The notes beneath the pieces are model-generated. The model was not told the DNA's origin. It made no database searches and worked only from the letters and a program-made list of their open reading frames with translations. DNA of 64,000 bases, from assembly GCF_024158145.1 (NCBI RefSeq), contig NZ_JAMYXM010000001.1, forward strand, positions 1,302,001-1,366,000, given 5' to 3'. Source of the stretch: Notoacmeibacter sp. MSK16QG-6. Lineage in GTDB: Bacteria > Pseudomonadota > Alphaproteobacteria > Rhizobiales > Rhizobiaceae. The position numbers and the translations under genes are program-made. Position 1 is the stretch's first letter. Every line of letters begins with the position of its first letter. Of this stretch, positions 1-10,698 are shown piece after piece.

Positions 1-2
1 AA

Positions 3-1523
3 ACCCTCGCGCTCCGGGACGAGCTGGAGCGCATGGCGCAGAGCCACGCCCTGACGCTGGATCGTCTGAATACCGCAATCGCCATTTTCGACCGCGACGA
101 AAAACTCCGCTTCTACAATCAGGCTTTTCAAAGCCTGTTCGGACTCGATACGCCCTTTCTGGAAAGCACGCCCTCCAACACGCTCCTCCTCGACCGTCTG
201 CGGCAGGATCGTGTTCTGGCCGAACAACCGGAATGGCGGCGCTGGAAGGACAATATCCTTTCGGCTTATCGCGCCATCGACAGCCAGGAGCACTGGTGGC
301 ATCTGCCTGACGGACGGACGATCCGGGTCATCGCCAATCCGCAGCCAAAGGGCGGCGTGACATGGATTTTCGAGAATTTGACCGAGCAGATGGCGCTGCA
401 AAGCCGTTACACCCAGGCAATGCGCGTTCAGGGCGAGACGCTGGAAAATCTTGCGGAAGGCGTTGTGGTGTTCGGCCCGGACGGCAAAATCCGGCTCGCG
501 AACCCGGCCTTCACAAGCCTTTGGAGCCTGCCTTCCGATCTCGTCCGGGAAGGCGTTCATATCAGCGCGGTGCGGGCGGCGGCAGATGCCGAGCATGGCG
601 AAACGCCCTGGACTGATCTGCTCTCACTGGTGACCGGTTTCGATGAAAGCCGCGCCACCCGGCAGGGTACGACTGAATTGTCGGACGGTGTGATCCTCGG
701 CTGGACGGCGGCGCCGCTGCCGGCTGGGCAATTCATGGTGACATTCGTCGACCAGACCGATTCCGTAAGGGTAGCCCGAGCGCTCAAGGACAAGAACGAA
801 GCGCTTCAGCGCGCCGATCAGCTGAAGAACGATTTCGTCCAGCATGTTTCATACGAACTGCGCAGCCCCCTCACCAATATTATCGGCTTCACCGATCTTC
901 TTGCCACTGGCATGGCCGGGCCGCTGACCGATATGCAAGGCGAATATATCGATCATATTTCGACCTCATCGGCCACATTGCTGACGATTGTGAACGACAT
1001 TCTCGACCTCGCGACAGTCGATGCCGGCATGATGCAGTTGGAAATCGAAGAGGTGGATGTGCAGGCCCTTCTTGAACAGAGCCAGACGGCGATTGCCCCA
1101 CGCCTGGATGAGGACGATCTTCGCCTTTCCGTCGTGTCGGACAATGCACCCGCTCAGATCAACGCCGATCCGGAGCGCCTGCGGCAAGTTCTTCACAATC
1201 TACTCAGCAACGCGGCCAATCACGCTCCCGCAGGCAGTACGATAGAGCTGTCATGCCGGCAGATGTCCAACGCCGTCGAATTTTCTGTGCGCGACGATGG
1301 ACCTGGAGTCGATCCCGCTGTTCTCGCCCATGTGTTCAAGCGCTTTCAGACAGGCGGCCGCGCCGGGCAGAAACATGGCGCGGGGCTTGGTCTCGCTATC
1401 GTCAAAAGCCTTGTCGAACTGCACCATGGCGAGGTCTATGTCGAAACAGGCCCCGATGAGGGCACCACTGTGACGTGCCGTCTGCCTTTCTCGGCAGCCG
1501 GCATGACACACGCTGCCGAATGA
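3..1523 (+). CDS. divL: DivL-type PAS pseudo-histidine kinase (5' end outside window)
   Basis: The reading frame is open from base 3, so the N-terminus lies upstream. Two PAS-like segments come first (about residues 10-120 and 130-240 counted from the ATG at 33). A dimerisation/phosphoacceptor helix and a GHKL ATPase domain follow (N box LLSNAANHAP, G1 DDGPGVDP, G2 GAGLGLAIVKS). The phosphoacceptor motif reads HVSYELRSPLT: tyrosine (codon 852-854) stands where sensor kinases have histidine. That substitution is the hallmark of DivL, the cell-cycle pseudo-kinase that works with CckA and phosphorylated/unphosphorylated DivK in alphaproteobacteria. The catalytic boxes look intact. Its ATGA overlap with the tsaE fusion gene fits the known neighbourhood of divL. 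The DivL call is strong; signalling partners are not in the window. Confidence 0.85.
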   Translation, partial: TLALRDELERMAQSHALTLDRLNTAIAIFDRDEKLRFYNQAFQSLFGLDTPFLESTPSNTLLLDRLRQDRVLAEQPEWRRWKDNILSAYRAIDSQEHWWHLPDGRTIRVIANPQPKGGVTWIFENLTEQMALQSRYTQAMRVQGETLENLAEGVVVFGPDGKIRLANPAFTSLWSLPSDLVREGVHISAVRAAADAEHGETPWTDLLSLVTGFDESRATRQGTTELSDGVILGWTAAPLPAGQFMVTFVDQTDSVRVARALKDKNEALQRADQLKNDFVQHVSYELRSPLTNIIGFTDLLATGMAGPLTDMQGEYIDHISTSSATLLTIVNDILDLATVDAGMMQLEIEEVDVQALLEQSQTAIAPRLDEDDLRLSVVSDNAPAQINADPERLRQVLHNLLSNAANHAPAGSTIELSCRQMSNAVEFSVRDDGPGVDPAVLAHVFKRFQTGGRAGQKHGAGLGLAIVKSLVELHHGEVYVETGPDEGTTVTCRLPFSAAGMTHAAE

Positions 1524-3070
1524 GCGTGGCCGCTTTGATTTCCGGGACGGACGAGAGCCGTAATCCAGCAGCGCTCAAGCTCATGCTGCCGGACGAAGCC
1601 GCGACCGTACGCCTTGCCGAAGATATTGCGCTTTGCCTCACGCCTGGCGATCTGGTCGCGCTCTCCGGCGATCTGGGAGCGGGCAAGTCCTTTCTGGCAC
1701 GGGCGCTTATCCGGGCGCTCGCCGATGACGATATGCTGGACGTCCCCAGCCCCACCTTTACGCTCGTACAGTTCTACGACGGCCGACTGCCGGTCGCCCA
1801 TTACGATCTTTACAGGCTTGGCGATGAGAGCGAACTGGACGAACTCGGCCTGACGGAATCGCTTGAAGATGGCGCCGCACTGGTCGAATGGCCTGAGCGG
1901 GGCGGCCGTTCTCTGCCACAGCCCGCGCTAAGCATCCATATGTCGATCGATGGCGATGGCCGTCAGGCTGTCCTCAGCCCCGCACCGGAGTTCGAACCAA
2001 GGCTGACGCGAAGCTTGGCCATTCGCGCGTTTCTGGACGCTGGTGGACGCCGGGCTGCGACGCGTCGCTTCTTCTGCGGCGATGCATCGACGCGATCCTA
2101 TGAAGCGGTTCGTTTCGACGATCGCGAAACCGTCCTGATGAATGCGCCGGCGCAACCGGACGGTCCGCCGCTTCCGGCCTATGGCGTGCCCTATAGCCGC
2201 GTCGCAAGACTGGCAGAAGACGTCCGCGCCTTTGTCGGAGTCGCAACGGAATTGCGCCGGTTGGGTCTCGCAGCGCCCGCGATCCTTCAAAGCGATCTCG
2301 ACGCGGGGCTTCTTCTCGTCGATCACCTGGGCGACGGCGGTATACGCAGCGATGGTCCATCGGCGGGTGAACCGGTCGCCGAACGCTATCTCGCTTGCGC
2401 CGAAGCACTCGCTCATCTGCATGCGCAACCCTTCGAGCGGAGCGTGACGCTCGGAGATGGAAGCACCTACGAGGTCACCGACTACGACCAGCGCGCCATG
2501 GGCGCAGAGATCGATCTTCTGCCGCAATGGTATATGCCCTACCGTCTGCCGGATGACGATGCCGCATCATTCGCGACTGCCTATCATGACGCGTGGGCGG
2601 CATTGCTACGTCAGCTGTCCGAGGCCGAGCAGGGCCTGGTCCTCCGGGACTTTCATTCACCGAATATCATCTGGCGGCATGAGCAGGGAGGGTTGGACCG
2701 CGTCGGCGTCATCGACTTTCAGGACGCGCTAATCGGCCCGGTCGCCTATGATGTCGCCTCGCTGGCGCAGGATGCGCGGGTTACGATACAGCCGGATCTG
2801 GAGAAGGCTATCGTCGATGCCTATTGCGCGGCGCGAGGCCAGACCTTTGATCGCGAAGGCTTCCAAAGCGCCTATGCGATTGCAGCCGCGCAGCGCAACA
2901 GCAAGATCGCCGGCATCTTCGTGCGGCTGGACAAACGCGACAACAAGCCGGGCTATCTAGCTCATCTGCCCCGAATCGAGACCTATCTGCGGCGCAGCCT
3001 TTCACACGATGTCCTCGCGCCGCTCCGCCAGCTCTATGCTGGCATTGGCCTGAAAGCGGGAGACGCATGA
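1520..3070 (+). CDS. tsaE: TsaE ATPase fused to AmgK-like aminoglycoside-phosphotransferase-fold kinase
   Basis: 516 residues from the ATG that overlaps the divL stop; an earlier in-frame ATG at 1475 lies inside divL and is not used here. Residues 1-160 are TsaE, the ATPase of the TsaBDE complex that makes t6A37 in tRNA: Walker A GDLGAGKS (50-57), the SPTFT motif, then YDLYR and EWPERG. The rest is a choline/aminoglycoside-kinase fold with the loop LRDFHSPNII (catalytic Asp, Asn) and the metal-binding IDFQDA. A murU-like gene follows with a 4-base overlap, so the kinase half is probably AmgK (anomeric MurNAc/GlcNAc kinase of cell-wall recycling). The fusion architecture is directly visible; the sugar substrate is inferred from the neighbour. 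Confidence 0.85.
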   Translation: MSVAALISGTDESRNPAALKLMLPDEAATVRLAEDIALCLTPGDLVALSGDLGAGKSFLARALIRALADDDMLDVPSPTFTLVQFYDGRLPVAHYDLYRLGDESELDELGLTESLEDGAALVEWPERGGRSLPQPALSIHMSIDGDGRQAVLSPAPEFEPRLTRSLAIRAFLDAGGRRAATRRFFCGDASTRSYEAVRFDDRETVLMNAPAQPDGPPLPAYGVPYSRVARLAEDVRAFVGVATELRRLGLAAPAILQSDLDAGLLLVDHLGDGGIRSDGPSAGEPVAERYLACAEALAHLHAQPFERSVTLGDGSTYEVTDYDQRAMGAEIDLLPQWYMPYRLPDDDAASFATAYHDAWAALLRQLSEAEQGLVLRDFHSPNIIWRHEQGGLDRVGVIDFQDALIGPVAYDVASLAQDARVTIQPDLEKAIVDAYCAARGQTFDREGFQSAYAIAAAQRNSKIAGIFVRLDKRDNKPGYLAHLPRIETYLRRSLSHDVLAPLRQLYAGIGLKAGDA

Positions 3071-3825
3071 GCATCGCGCCGCCCGATCAAGCCATCGTGC
3101 TGGCAGCCGGCCTCGGCAAACGGATGCGCCCGCTGACCGATACACGCCCGAAGCCGCTTGTAGAGGTTGCGGGACGCAGTTTGCTCGATCGCGGCCTCGA
3201 CATGCTGGCGGAGGCCGGCGTCAAGCGATGCGCCGTCAATGTGCACTATCTGCCAGATCAGATCATCGATCATCTCGATGATCGACGTGATATGGCGTTT
3301 TATGTTTCGGACGAGCGCGACCGTCTGCTCGACTCCGCCGGCGGAATCGTCAAGGCGCTTACGCTGATCGACGACAAACCGTTCTACCTCTTGAATTCCG
3401 ACACGTTCTGGATCGACCAGGGTGAGGCCGCGCTTTCGCTTTTGGCAGAGCGCTTCGATCCCGACGAAATGGACATGGCGCTACTTCTTGCAGCCAAAGA
3501 TGACGCCACCGGCCATAGCGGCGGTCTGGATTTCGCGATGACGCCGGAAGGCCGCCTGGTGCGCGCCCGCGCGGCGGAAGCTGCCGATCTGCCAGCCTAT
3601 ATCTATGCCGGCGCGGCAATCGTCTCACCGCATATTTTCGCCAGCGCAAAGGCCGAGCCGCATTCGCTCAATGTCTATTTCGACAGAGCCATCGAAAATG
3701 GCCGTCTCTTCGGCGCCGTCCTGCAGGGGCGCTGGATTACCGTCGGCACGCCGGACGCCATCGCTCCGGCGGAAGCGGCCATCGCCGCCGCGAATGACAA
3801 GGCACTGCGTCGCGCAACAGGCTGA
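3067..3825 (+). CDS. murU: MurU-like N-acetylmuramate-1-phosphate uridylyltransferase
   Basis: 252-residue sugar-phosphate nucleotidyltransferase. The N-terminal signature LAAGLGKRMRPLT...PKPLVEV (residues 11-31) binds the nucleotide triphosphate, and LLNSDTFWID carries the metal-binding Asp. The protein is short and lacks the C-terminal acyltransferase domain of GlmU-like enzymes, as expected for MurU. It starts within the last codons of the tsaE-kinase fusion (ATGA overlap), so the two are translationally coupled. With AmgK, MurU converts recycled MurNAc to UDP-MurNAc, bypassing de novo synthesis and fosfomycin-sensitive MurA. Annotation as a mannose-1-phosphate guanylyltransferase is common for such proteins; the AmgK-like neighbour favours MurU. 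Confidence 0.75.
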   Translation: MSIAPPDQAIVLAAGLGKRMRPLTDTRPKPLVEVAGRSLLDRGLDMLAEAGVKRCAVNVHYLPDQIIDHLDDRRDMAFYVSDERDRLLDSAGGIVKALTLIDDKPFYLLNSDTFWIDQGEAALSLLAERFDPDEMDMALLLAAKDDATGHSGGLDFAMTPEGRLVRARAAEAADLPAYIYAGAAIVSPHIFASAKAEPHSLNVYFDRAIENGRLFGAVLQGRWITVGTPDAIAPAEAAIAAANDKALRRATG

Positions 3826-3945
3826 GCCGCCGTGTTTGGCACGAACCGTCCGGCCGTGGATAGCGTGTCGAAAAATATCTATCGTCTGGTTCTTGCCGCC
3901 CTCACGCCTTAAGCATGGGATGCTATGAGCGATGAAAGGCGAAGC

Positions 3946-6900
3946 ATGGCCGATAGGGTCTTCACCATCGATCCCGGCCTTCCATTTCTGCCAACGTTGG
4001 CCGATGCGCTTTTCGATGGGAGCCTGACCGGCGAACCACTCGACAAGGACGACCCCTTCGCCCTGTCCTCGGTAACACTGTTCCTGCCGACGCGCCGCGC
4101 CGCGCGGTCGCTGCGGGCGCACCTCCTGGACCGGGCGGATGGAAGGCCCGTTATGATGCCGGCTATCCGGACGCTCGGCGATCCCGACGAAGATGCCGGC
4201 CTCATCGTGGAGGGCGGCGCCCATGCACTCGATCTCAAGCCCCCCGCCGACCCCATGCACCGAACGCTGGTTCTCGCCCCTCTCGTTCAGAAATGGCGAA
4301 AGCTGATCGCGGCGGAGGCTGCGCAGCGCGGCGGTCCCTCCGCTCCCGTCCCCGCAACGCTGGCCGACGCCATCTATCTCGCCAGCGACCTCGGCCGCCT
4401 GATCGATGAGGTGGAAACCGAGGGGATTGGATGGGACGACTTCAAGCATATCGTGCCGGACGAATTGGCTGACTGGTGGCGGATCACGCTGCAGTTTCTG
4501 ACCATCGTCACGGAAGCCTGGCCAACTTATCTGACTGAGAGAGACCTCTCCAACCCTGCCGACCACACCAACCGGCTGCTCGATGCTCTAGCAGCGCGTC
4601 TTGTCGCTTCACCGCCAAACGGTCCGGTCATCGCTGCCGGTTCGACCGGAACGAACCCCGTTACCCGCCGGCTTCTGGCCGCCATTGCCTCGCTGCCGAG
4701 GGGCGCGATTGTACTGCCCGGCCTCGACCGTCACGTTGACGACGACGCTTGGTCGCTGCTGTCGACCGCTGCGGTGACACCTGCTCTTTACGGCCATCCG
4801 CAGCAGGCGCTCGCAACATTGCTGCGCGCGCTCGACACGTCCCCTGCCGACGTCCGCCCACTCGGCGCGGGTGGCGAGGCGCTTCATGCGCGCGGAAAGC
4901 TGGTTTCTCTCACCATGATACCGGCGCCCCTTACCGACCGGTGGAAGGAAAAGAGAGAAGCCGTAGAAAGCTGGCTGAAGGCTGGCGCGCTCGACAATGT
5001 TTCGCTGATCGAAGCCGCTAGCGAGCAGGATGAAGCGATGGCGATCGCTGCTGCGCTAAGAGCCGCCATAGAGACACCGAACCATCAGGCTGCGCTGATT
5101 ACCCCGGACCGGGCGCTGGCGCGTCGCGTTTCATCTGAATTGCTGCGTTTCGGTATTATTGCGAACGATTCCGGCGGCACGCCGCTCGAGACAACGCCGC
5201 CAGCGACGCTTTTGCTTCTAACGGCAGAGTGCGCATTTCGACCGGGACAGGTGTTGCCGCTTCTGGCTCTTCTCAAGCACCCGCTGCTGCGGCTCGGAGA
5301 AGCGCGCGCGCAATTGCGTGAAATGGCGGAATTCTTCGAACTTCTCAACTTGCGGGGCACGACGGCAAGGCCCGATGTTGCAAGGCTGAACGATCTGCTG
5401 GACGACATCGCAGAGCGACGGGGAGATCATGCCCGCGAACGGCCGGATAAACGCTATGACAGCCGCCGGGCCAGCGCCGGTCTGCCTTTTGGCCACGATG
5501 TCCTCGGCTACAAGCTGCAGGAGGCCTTCGAGCCGCTGACCAAACTTCGGGGCAACGAGTTTGTCCCTTTACACGACATTCTCGTTGCCACCGTTCAGGT
5601 TTTCGAAGCCCTTGGACGACAGAAAAGCGGTGCGCTCGATGTGCTGTATGACGGCGAGAACGGCGCCATGCTGGCGGCAAAGCTTCGCCGGCTGGTCGGC
5701 GAAGATAGCCAGCTATCTGTTACGCCCAACGAATGGCCGGATGTCCTTGCTGCGCTTCTGGCCGGTGAGACAGTCAAACCTGCAGTCGGTGCGGATCAGC
5801 GCGTCTTCATCTGGGGTCAGTTGGAAAGCCGGCTGCAGACGGTTCAGACCGTTATTCTCGGTGCGCTAAACGAAAAAAGCTGGCCTGCCGCCGCCCGCGC
5901 GGACCGCTTTCTATCGCGCAGCATGCAAACCGATCTGTCGCTTTTGCCACCGGAACGTCGGATCGGTTATGCGGCGCACGATTTTCAGCAGGCGATGGGT
6001 CATCCGACCGTGATCCTCTCACGGTCGGCCAAAGCCGATGGCGCACCCACCGTGTCATCGCGCTGGCTGCAAAGGCTGACTGTTCTGGCAGGCAGCGATG
6101 CGACCGATGCTATGCGCCAACGTGGCGCAACCTATTTGAGCTGGGGCAGCGAACTCGACCGCGCCGCGCTCGTGCCGCTGGCCCGGCGGCCTTGCCCGAT
6201 CCCACCGATCGAGGACCGGCCGACAGCTTTTTCCGTGACGCAGATCGAACGGCTGCGCCGTGACCCTTATGCGATCTACGCGGAACGTATCCTTGGATTG
6301 CGGCCATTGCCCGAGTTGATGCGCGATCACGATGCCCGCGACCGGGGCACCCTTTTTCACGCCATTCTCGAAACCTTCGTCAAAGCGGGAATCGACCTGT
6401 CCGCCAAAGAAGCGGCCGCGCATCTCGAAGCCATTGGTCGAAAGCTTTTCGCCGCCGAAAATCTGCCGGACGACATCCACGCTGTCTGGTGGCCGAGATT
6501 TATGGCGATGGTGCCGCATGTGCTAGCGCTTGAGACGGAACGGCAGGGCCGCATCGTCCGCTCCCATGTCGAGGCGAAGGCAGCCGAGACGGCAATCGAC
6601 GATACCGGTTGCACCTTACGCGGCACAGCCGACCGGATCGATGAAATGCTGTCAGGCGGCGCCGATCTGATCGATTACAAGACCGGAGAGCCGCCTTCTG
6701 CCGCCGAAGTCCGCGCCCTGACCGCCTCGCAATTGCCGCTCGAAGCGGCGCTACTCCAGCGAGGCGCTTTTGCGGGTCCCGGCGCAAAAGATCCTGCCGA
6801 TCTTCTCTACATCAAGCTCGCCGTGAAGGGAGAAGTCACCCCAAAAAGCGCGTTGGCGCAAAACAAAAAACAGGTTGTGAGCGCATCCGATCTGGCCGAT

Positions 6901-7065
6901 CAGGCCTGGGAGCGGCTGGTCGAACAAATGCTGTTCTATCGCGATCCTGCCCATGGTTATGTCGCGCGGCTTCTGCCGTTCCGGCAAGATGAGGCCCTTG
7001 GCGATTACGACCATCTGGCCCGCACGCTCGAATGGAGCGCCGGCACCGACAGCGAGACCGGCTGA
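3946..7065 (+). CDS. addB: AddB subunit of the AddAB helicase-nuclease
   Basis: About 1039 residues. With AddA it processes double-strand breaks for RecA-dependent repair, replacing RecBCD in alphaproteobacteria. The N-terminus (RVFTIDPGLPFLPTLADAL) matches the family start. The C-terminus holds the PD-(D/E)XK nuclease domain: FSVTQIERLRRDPYAIYA, then RGTLFHAILE, then DLIDYKTG with the active-site Asp and Lys. The start at 3946 is preferred because AAAGG lies 6 bases upstream; an ATG at 3925 would add seven residues. addA begins two bases after its stop. The 99 bases before it hold no gene and no clear terminator, so read-through from murU is possible. Confidence 0.93.
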   Translation: MADRVFTIDPGLPFLPTLADALFDGSLTGEPLDKDDPFALSSVTLFLPTRRAARSLRAHLLDRADGRPVMMPAIRTLGDPDEDAGLIVEGGAHALDLKPPADPMHRTLVLAPLVQKWRKLIAAEAAQRGGPSAPVPATLADAIYLASDLGRLIDEVETEGIGWDDFKHIVPDELADWWRITLQFLTIVTEAWPTYLTERDLSNPADHTNRLLDALAARLVASPPNGPVIAAGSTGTNPVTRRLLAAIASLPRGAIVLPGLDRHVDDDAWSLLSTAAVTPALYGHPQQALATLLRALDTSPADVRPLGAGGEALHARGKLVSLTMIPAPLTDRWKEKREAVESWLKAGALDNVSLIEAASEQDEAMAIAAALRAAIETPNHQAALITPDRALARRVSSELLRFGIIANDSGGTPLETTPPATLLLLTAECAFRPGQVLPLLALLKHPLLRLGEARAQLREMAEFFELLNLRGTTARPDVARLNDLLDDIAERRGDHARERPDKRYDSRRASAGLPFGHDVLGYKLQEAFEPLTKLRGNEFVPLHDILVATVQVFEALGRQKSGALDVLYDGENGAMLAAKLRRLVGEDSQLSVTPNEWPDVLAALLAGETVKPAVGADQRVFIWGQLESRLQTVQTVILGALNEKSWPAAARADRFLSRSMQTDLSLLPPERRIGYAAHDFQQAMGHPTVILSRSAKADGAPTVSSRWLQRLTVLAGSDATDAMRQRGATYLSWGSELDRAALVPLARRPCPIPPIEDRPTAFSVTQIERLRRDPYAIYAERILGLRPLPELMRDHDARDRGTLFHAILETFVKAGIDLSAKEAAAHLEAIGRKLFAAENLPDDIHAVWWPRFMAMVPHVLALETERQGRIVRSHVEAKAAETAIDDTGCTLRGTADRIDEMLSGGADLIDYKTGEPPSAAEVRALTASQLPLEAALLQRGAFAGPGAKDPADLLYIKLAVKGEVTPKSALAQNKKQVVSASDLADQAWERLVEQMLFYRDPAHGYVARLLPFRQDEALGDYDHLARTLEWSAGTDSETG

Positions 7066-7067
7066 TC

Positions 7068-10000
7068 ATGCGTCACGATTGGGACATCACGGCTTCCACG
7101 ATTGAGAGCCAGCGCAAGGCGGCCGACCCGGCTGTGTCGGCCTGGGTCTCCGCCAATGCCGGGTCCGGCAAAACGCATGTGCTTGCCAATCGTGTTGTCC
7201 GGCTCCTTCTGGACGGCGTCGCGCCAAACCGTATCCTATGCCTGACATACACCAAGGCCGCAGCCGCCAATATGAGCAGCCGCGTCTTCGATCTCCTCGG
7301 TAACTGGACCCATCTGGACGACGATGGCCTTGCGGGGGTCATTGAGGCGATGGAAGGCACACCGCCAGCCCCAGACCGGCTGGCGCGGGCGCGGCGGCTC
7401 TTCGCCGAAGCGCTGGAAACGCCGGGCGGGCTGAAAATCCAGACCATTCACGCCTTCTGCGAGGCGGTTCTCCATCAGTTTTCGCTCGAAGCCGGAATCG
7501 CCGGCCATTTCGAAATGATGGATACGGCGATGGAAGCGGCGCTTCTTACCAATGCCCGCCAATGGCTGCTGAGCCGCGCCACCGACGGCAACGATACGGC
7601 GCTTTTCGGCGCCTTCGACCATGTGATGGCGCGTGCCGGCGAGACGGGCCTCGACAGGCTGCTGTCGGATATTGTCCGCCAACGCGATGAACTGACGCCG
7701 GTCATCGCGGATCGCAAATCTGCCATGACGCGTTTACGGGCATATCTCGGCATCGATGACGCGATGACGGAAGAGACAGTCATTGCCGATGCACTACCGC
7801 CTCCCGGCTGGGACCGGCGCGCAATCGAAGCGTTACGCGGAGACTGCCAGAGGCTTGGCGCCAAACGACCGGCAGATTTTTGCGAAAGGCTGATTGACGC
7901 CTTGTCGGAACACGACCCGTCGGTTCGGTTCCAGTCCTTCGCCAGTGCTTTCAGCAAGGGAGAAGAGCCATATAGCGCCGGTTGGCTGTTCGGCAGCAAA
8001 GTACTTGGCGAAAGAGGCGAAGCCTTTGTCGCCGGTTACGAAGCTGCCGTCGCTCATATCGTCGATGCCCAGAAGACAATCAACACGCTCGACCTGCTTG
8101 ATGCGACCGAAGCAGCACTGACCTTGGCCGAGGCGCTTCTCGATCAGTATGAGCGATCCAAGATCGCGCGGGGGCTGCTCGACTTTTCCGACCTCCTGAC
8201 ACGCACGGCCGACCTTCTGACGCGCAACCGGGCCGCCGCATGGGTACAATACAAGCTGGACAAGGGTATCGATCACCTTCTGATCGATGAGGCGCAGGAC
8301 ACCAGTCCCCGCCAATGGCAGGTGATCGAGGCACTTGCAGCGGAGTTCTTTTCCGGCGAAGGCGCTGGAGACGGACGCAGCCGAACGATCTTCGCCGTCG
8401 GCGACGAAAAACAGTCCATCTATTCCTTCCAGGGCGCACGGCCCGGTCAGTTTTCCGATGCCGGAACCCGGTTCGGAAAGCATATCGCCAGCGCGGAGAA
8501 ACCATTCGCCAAACTGCAGCTGCGCCAGAGCTTTCGTTCAACACCCGATATTCTTTCAGCCGTCGACCGTACCTTCGCCACCGCCGACGCGCGCAAGGGC
8601 CTGACACGCGACGACGAGCCCGTCGAACATGAAACGGTGCGCAACCTTCACGCTGGCGACGTGGCGCTCTGGTCTTACCTTGCAGCCGAACAGGCCGAAG
8701 CGCCGGCGCGTTGGGTTGAAGGGCTGGACCCATCCGCCGCGCCGGCGGCCCGCCTTGCCGACGAGGTCGCGGGACAGATCAGCCACTGGCTGGACCGTAA
8801 CGAGAAGCTGCCCGGGAAGGACCGGGCGATGCGCGCCGGCGATGTGCTGGTTTTGGTGCGCAAGCGCGACCGCTTTATTCATGCGCTCGCCCGCTCGCTC
8901 AAACAACGCGGCGTTCCGGTGGCCGGCACGGACAGGCTGCACCTGTCAGACCATATCGCCGTACAGGATTTGATCGCCATCGGGCGCTTCGTCCAGCAGC
9001 CGAACGACGATCTGGCGCTGGCCGGTCTGCTGAAAAGCCCACTGTTCGGTCTCGATGACGAAAATCTGATGGCGCTGCTTCTGCCGCGCGATACACGCTC
9101 GCTCTGGCAGCGCCTACGCCAAATCGCCGATACAGGTGTCCGCTATGCAGCGGCTGCCGACCAATTGCAGCGCTGGCGCGACGAAGCCGGTTATCGAACG
9201 CCTGCAGACTTTTTCGGCGCGGTGCTCGGGCGCGATGGCGGACGGCGGAAGCTTATCGCCCGGCTTGGAGCCGAGGCCAGCGAGGTGATCGACGAGTTCC
9301 AGCGCTTTGTGATGGCGCAGGAAAGGCTGGGACTGACCGATCTGGAACGCGTCGTCGATGCGCTCAGCCACTCGGCACCCGAAATCAAACGCGAAATGGA
9401 ACAGGGCCGCGACGAAGTGCGGATCATGACCGTCCACGCCTCGAAGGGTCTCGAAGCGCCCATCGTCTTTCTGGTCGATAGCGGTGGCGCGCCTTCCCAC
9501 CACTCGCATTTGTCCGAACTGATGAAACTGCCGCTTCCGGCAAGCGGGCGTGACAGGGCTTCGAACGTTTTCCTTTGGAAAGCGCCAGCGCTGGGTACGC
9601 AGCCCCAGATCGAAAAGCTCAAAAACTTGGCGCTGACGGCGCAGGAGGAAGAATATCGCAGGCTTCTTTATGTTGGGATGACACGGGCGGAGGACCGACT
9701 GATCGTCTGCGGATATCGCGGCAAGACCGAGCCGAAACAGCCGACATGGCTCAATCTCGTGCAGCAGGGGCTGGAGGCGAGCGGCGAAGGCGTGATCTTG
9801 GACGATCATCCGGTTGTGACCACGCGCGATGTTCTGCACTACGCGCCAAGCGGTCATTCGCCGCTGCCCATGACAACGCAGTCGGAAGCGAAGTCACATA
9901 TCGCCATCGCCGGTTTGCCGTTCGACCCGTCCGAACAATTGCCCGCACCAGACCCGGCGCCGCGTCCGCTTTCACCCTCTGGCGCAGGCGATCTGCTGGA

Positions 10001-10643
10001 AAGCAGCGTAGAAGTTGCCCAGACCGAGGCGGCCATCGGGCTATCGCCGATTCTCGGCGCCGGCCGCGAGCCTTTGGCGTTTCCGATTCGAAAAGGTCTT
10101 GCGGTCCACCGCCTGCTGGAACTGCTGGCCGATATTGCGCAAGCGGACCGGGAAAACGCCGCGCGGCGATGGCTGACGTATCAGGACTTCACACCATCGG
10201 AACGCGATGCCATTTGCGGCGACGTTCTATCGACACTCGCTCAGCCCGATTTCGCTGCTGCTTTCGCGCCGGGATCGCGCGCGGAAGTCTCCATCGCCGG
10301 ACTTGTCGATATAAAGGGCAAACCCCGCTCCATATCCGGCATCATCGACCGGCTGGCCATTTCGGAGCGCGAGATCCTGATCGTGGATTTCAAGACCAAT
10401 GCCGCCATTCCCGGCGACGAAGACGAAGTCGCCGACGATTACGCTTTGCAGATGTCTCTTTACCGGGCGCTTCTCCAGCGGCTCTATCCTGGCAGGGCCA
10501 TCCGCTGCGCTCTCGTCTTCACCGGTGGCCCGCGCCTTATTACGCTATCGGAAAAAAGGCTGACCGAGGCCAGTCGCCTTATCGGACTATCGGTGTCCGG
10601 CGACGGGGCCGACGCTCAGGGCTCATTGGCTCTGCGGCCTTGA
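7068..10643 (+). CDS. addA: AddA helicase-nuclease subunit (UvrD family)
   Basis: 1191 residues from the ATG two bases after the addB stop; an upstream in-frame start at 7032 would sit inside addB. Superfamily 1A helicase motifs are all present in order: Walker A ANAGSGKT (29-36), motif [10 protein letters not shown], motif [19 protein letters not shown], motif [17 protein letters not shown] and motif [15 protein letters not shown]. The C-terminal nuclease domain shows LIVDFKTNA (catalytic Asp and Lys). Together with AddB it unwinds and resects broken DNA ends at Chi-like sites. Nothing is truncated. trxA follows after 55 bases. Confidence 0.95.
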   Translation: MRHDWDITASTIESQRKAADPAVSAWVSANAGSGKTHVLANRVVRLLLDGVAPNRILCLTYTKAAAANMSSRVFDLLGNWTHLDDDGLAGVIEAMEGTPPAPDRLARARRLFAEALETPGGLKIQTIHAFCEAVLHQFSLEAGIAGHFEMMDTAMEAALLTNARQWLLSRATDGNDTALFGAFDHVMARAGETGLDRLLSDIVRQRDELTPVIADRKSAMTRLRAYLGIDDAMTEETVIADALPPPGWDRRAIEALRGDCQRLGAKRPADFCERLIDALSEHDPSVRFQSFASAFSKGEEPYSAGWLFGSKVLGERGEAFVAGYEAAVAHIVDAQKTINTLDLLDATEAALTLAEALLDQYERSKIARGLLDFSDLLTRTADLLTRNRAAAWVQYKLDKGIDHLLIDEAQDTSPRQWQVIEALAAEFFSGEGAGDGRSRTIFAVGDEKQSIYSFQGARPGQFSDAGTRFGKHIASAEKPFAKLQLRQSFRSTPDILSAVDRTFATADARKGLTRDDEPVEHETVRNLHAGDVALWSYLAAEQAEAPARWVEGLDPSAAPAARLADEVAGQISHWLDRNEKLPGKDRAMRAGDVLVLVRKRDRFIHALARSLKQRGVPVAGTDRLHLSDHIAVQDLIAIGRFVQQPNDDLALAGLLKSPLFGLDDENLMALLLPRDTRSLWQRLRQIADTGVRYAAAADQLQRWRDEAGYRTPADFFGAVLGRDGGRRKLIARLGAEASEVIDEFQRFVMAQERLGLTDLERVVDALSHSAPEIKREMEQGRDEVRIMTVHASKGLEAPIVFLVDSGGAPSHHSHLSELMKLPLPASGRDRASNVFLWKAPALGTQPQIEKLKNLALTAQEEEYRRLLYVGMTRAEDRLIVCGYRGKTEPKQPTWLNLVQQGLEASGEGVILDDHPVVTTRDVLHYAPSGHSPLPMTTQSEAKSHIAIAGLPFDPSEQLPAPDPAPRPLSPSGAGDLLESSVEVAQTEAAIGLSPILGAGREPLAFPIRKGLAVHRLLELLADIAQADRENAARRWLTYQDFTPSERDAICGDVLSTLAQPDFAAAFAPGSRAEVSIAGLVDIKGKPRSISGIIDRLAISEREILIVDFKTNAAIPGDEDEVADDYALQMSLYRALLQRLYPGRAIRCALVFTGGPRLITLSEKRLTEASRLIGLSVSGDGADAQGSLALRP

Positions 10644-10698
10644 CCTTGAAGGTGCGGAAGGCCACATCTTGATCCAACATGATAAGGAGATGCCCAAA

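Noticed and set aside
9575-10672. 365-codon open frame on + strand inside addA
   Set aside because: Out-of-frame shadow of addA, Arg-rich and low complexity, no domain.
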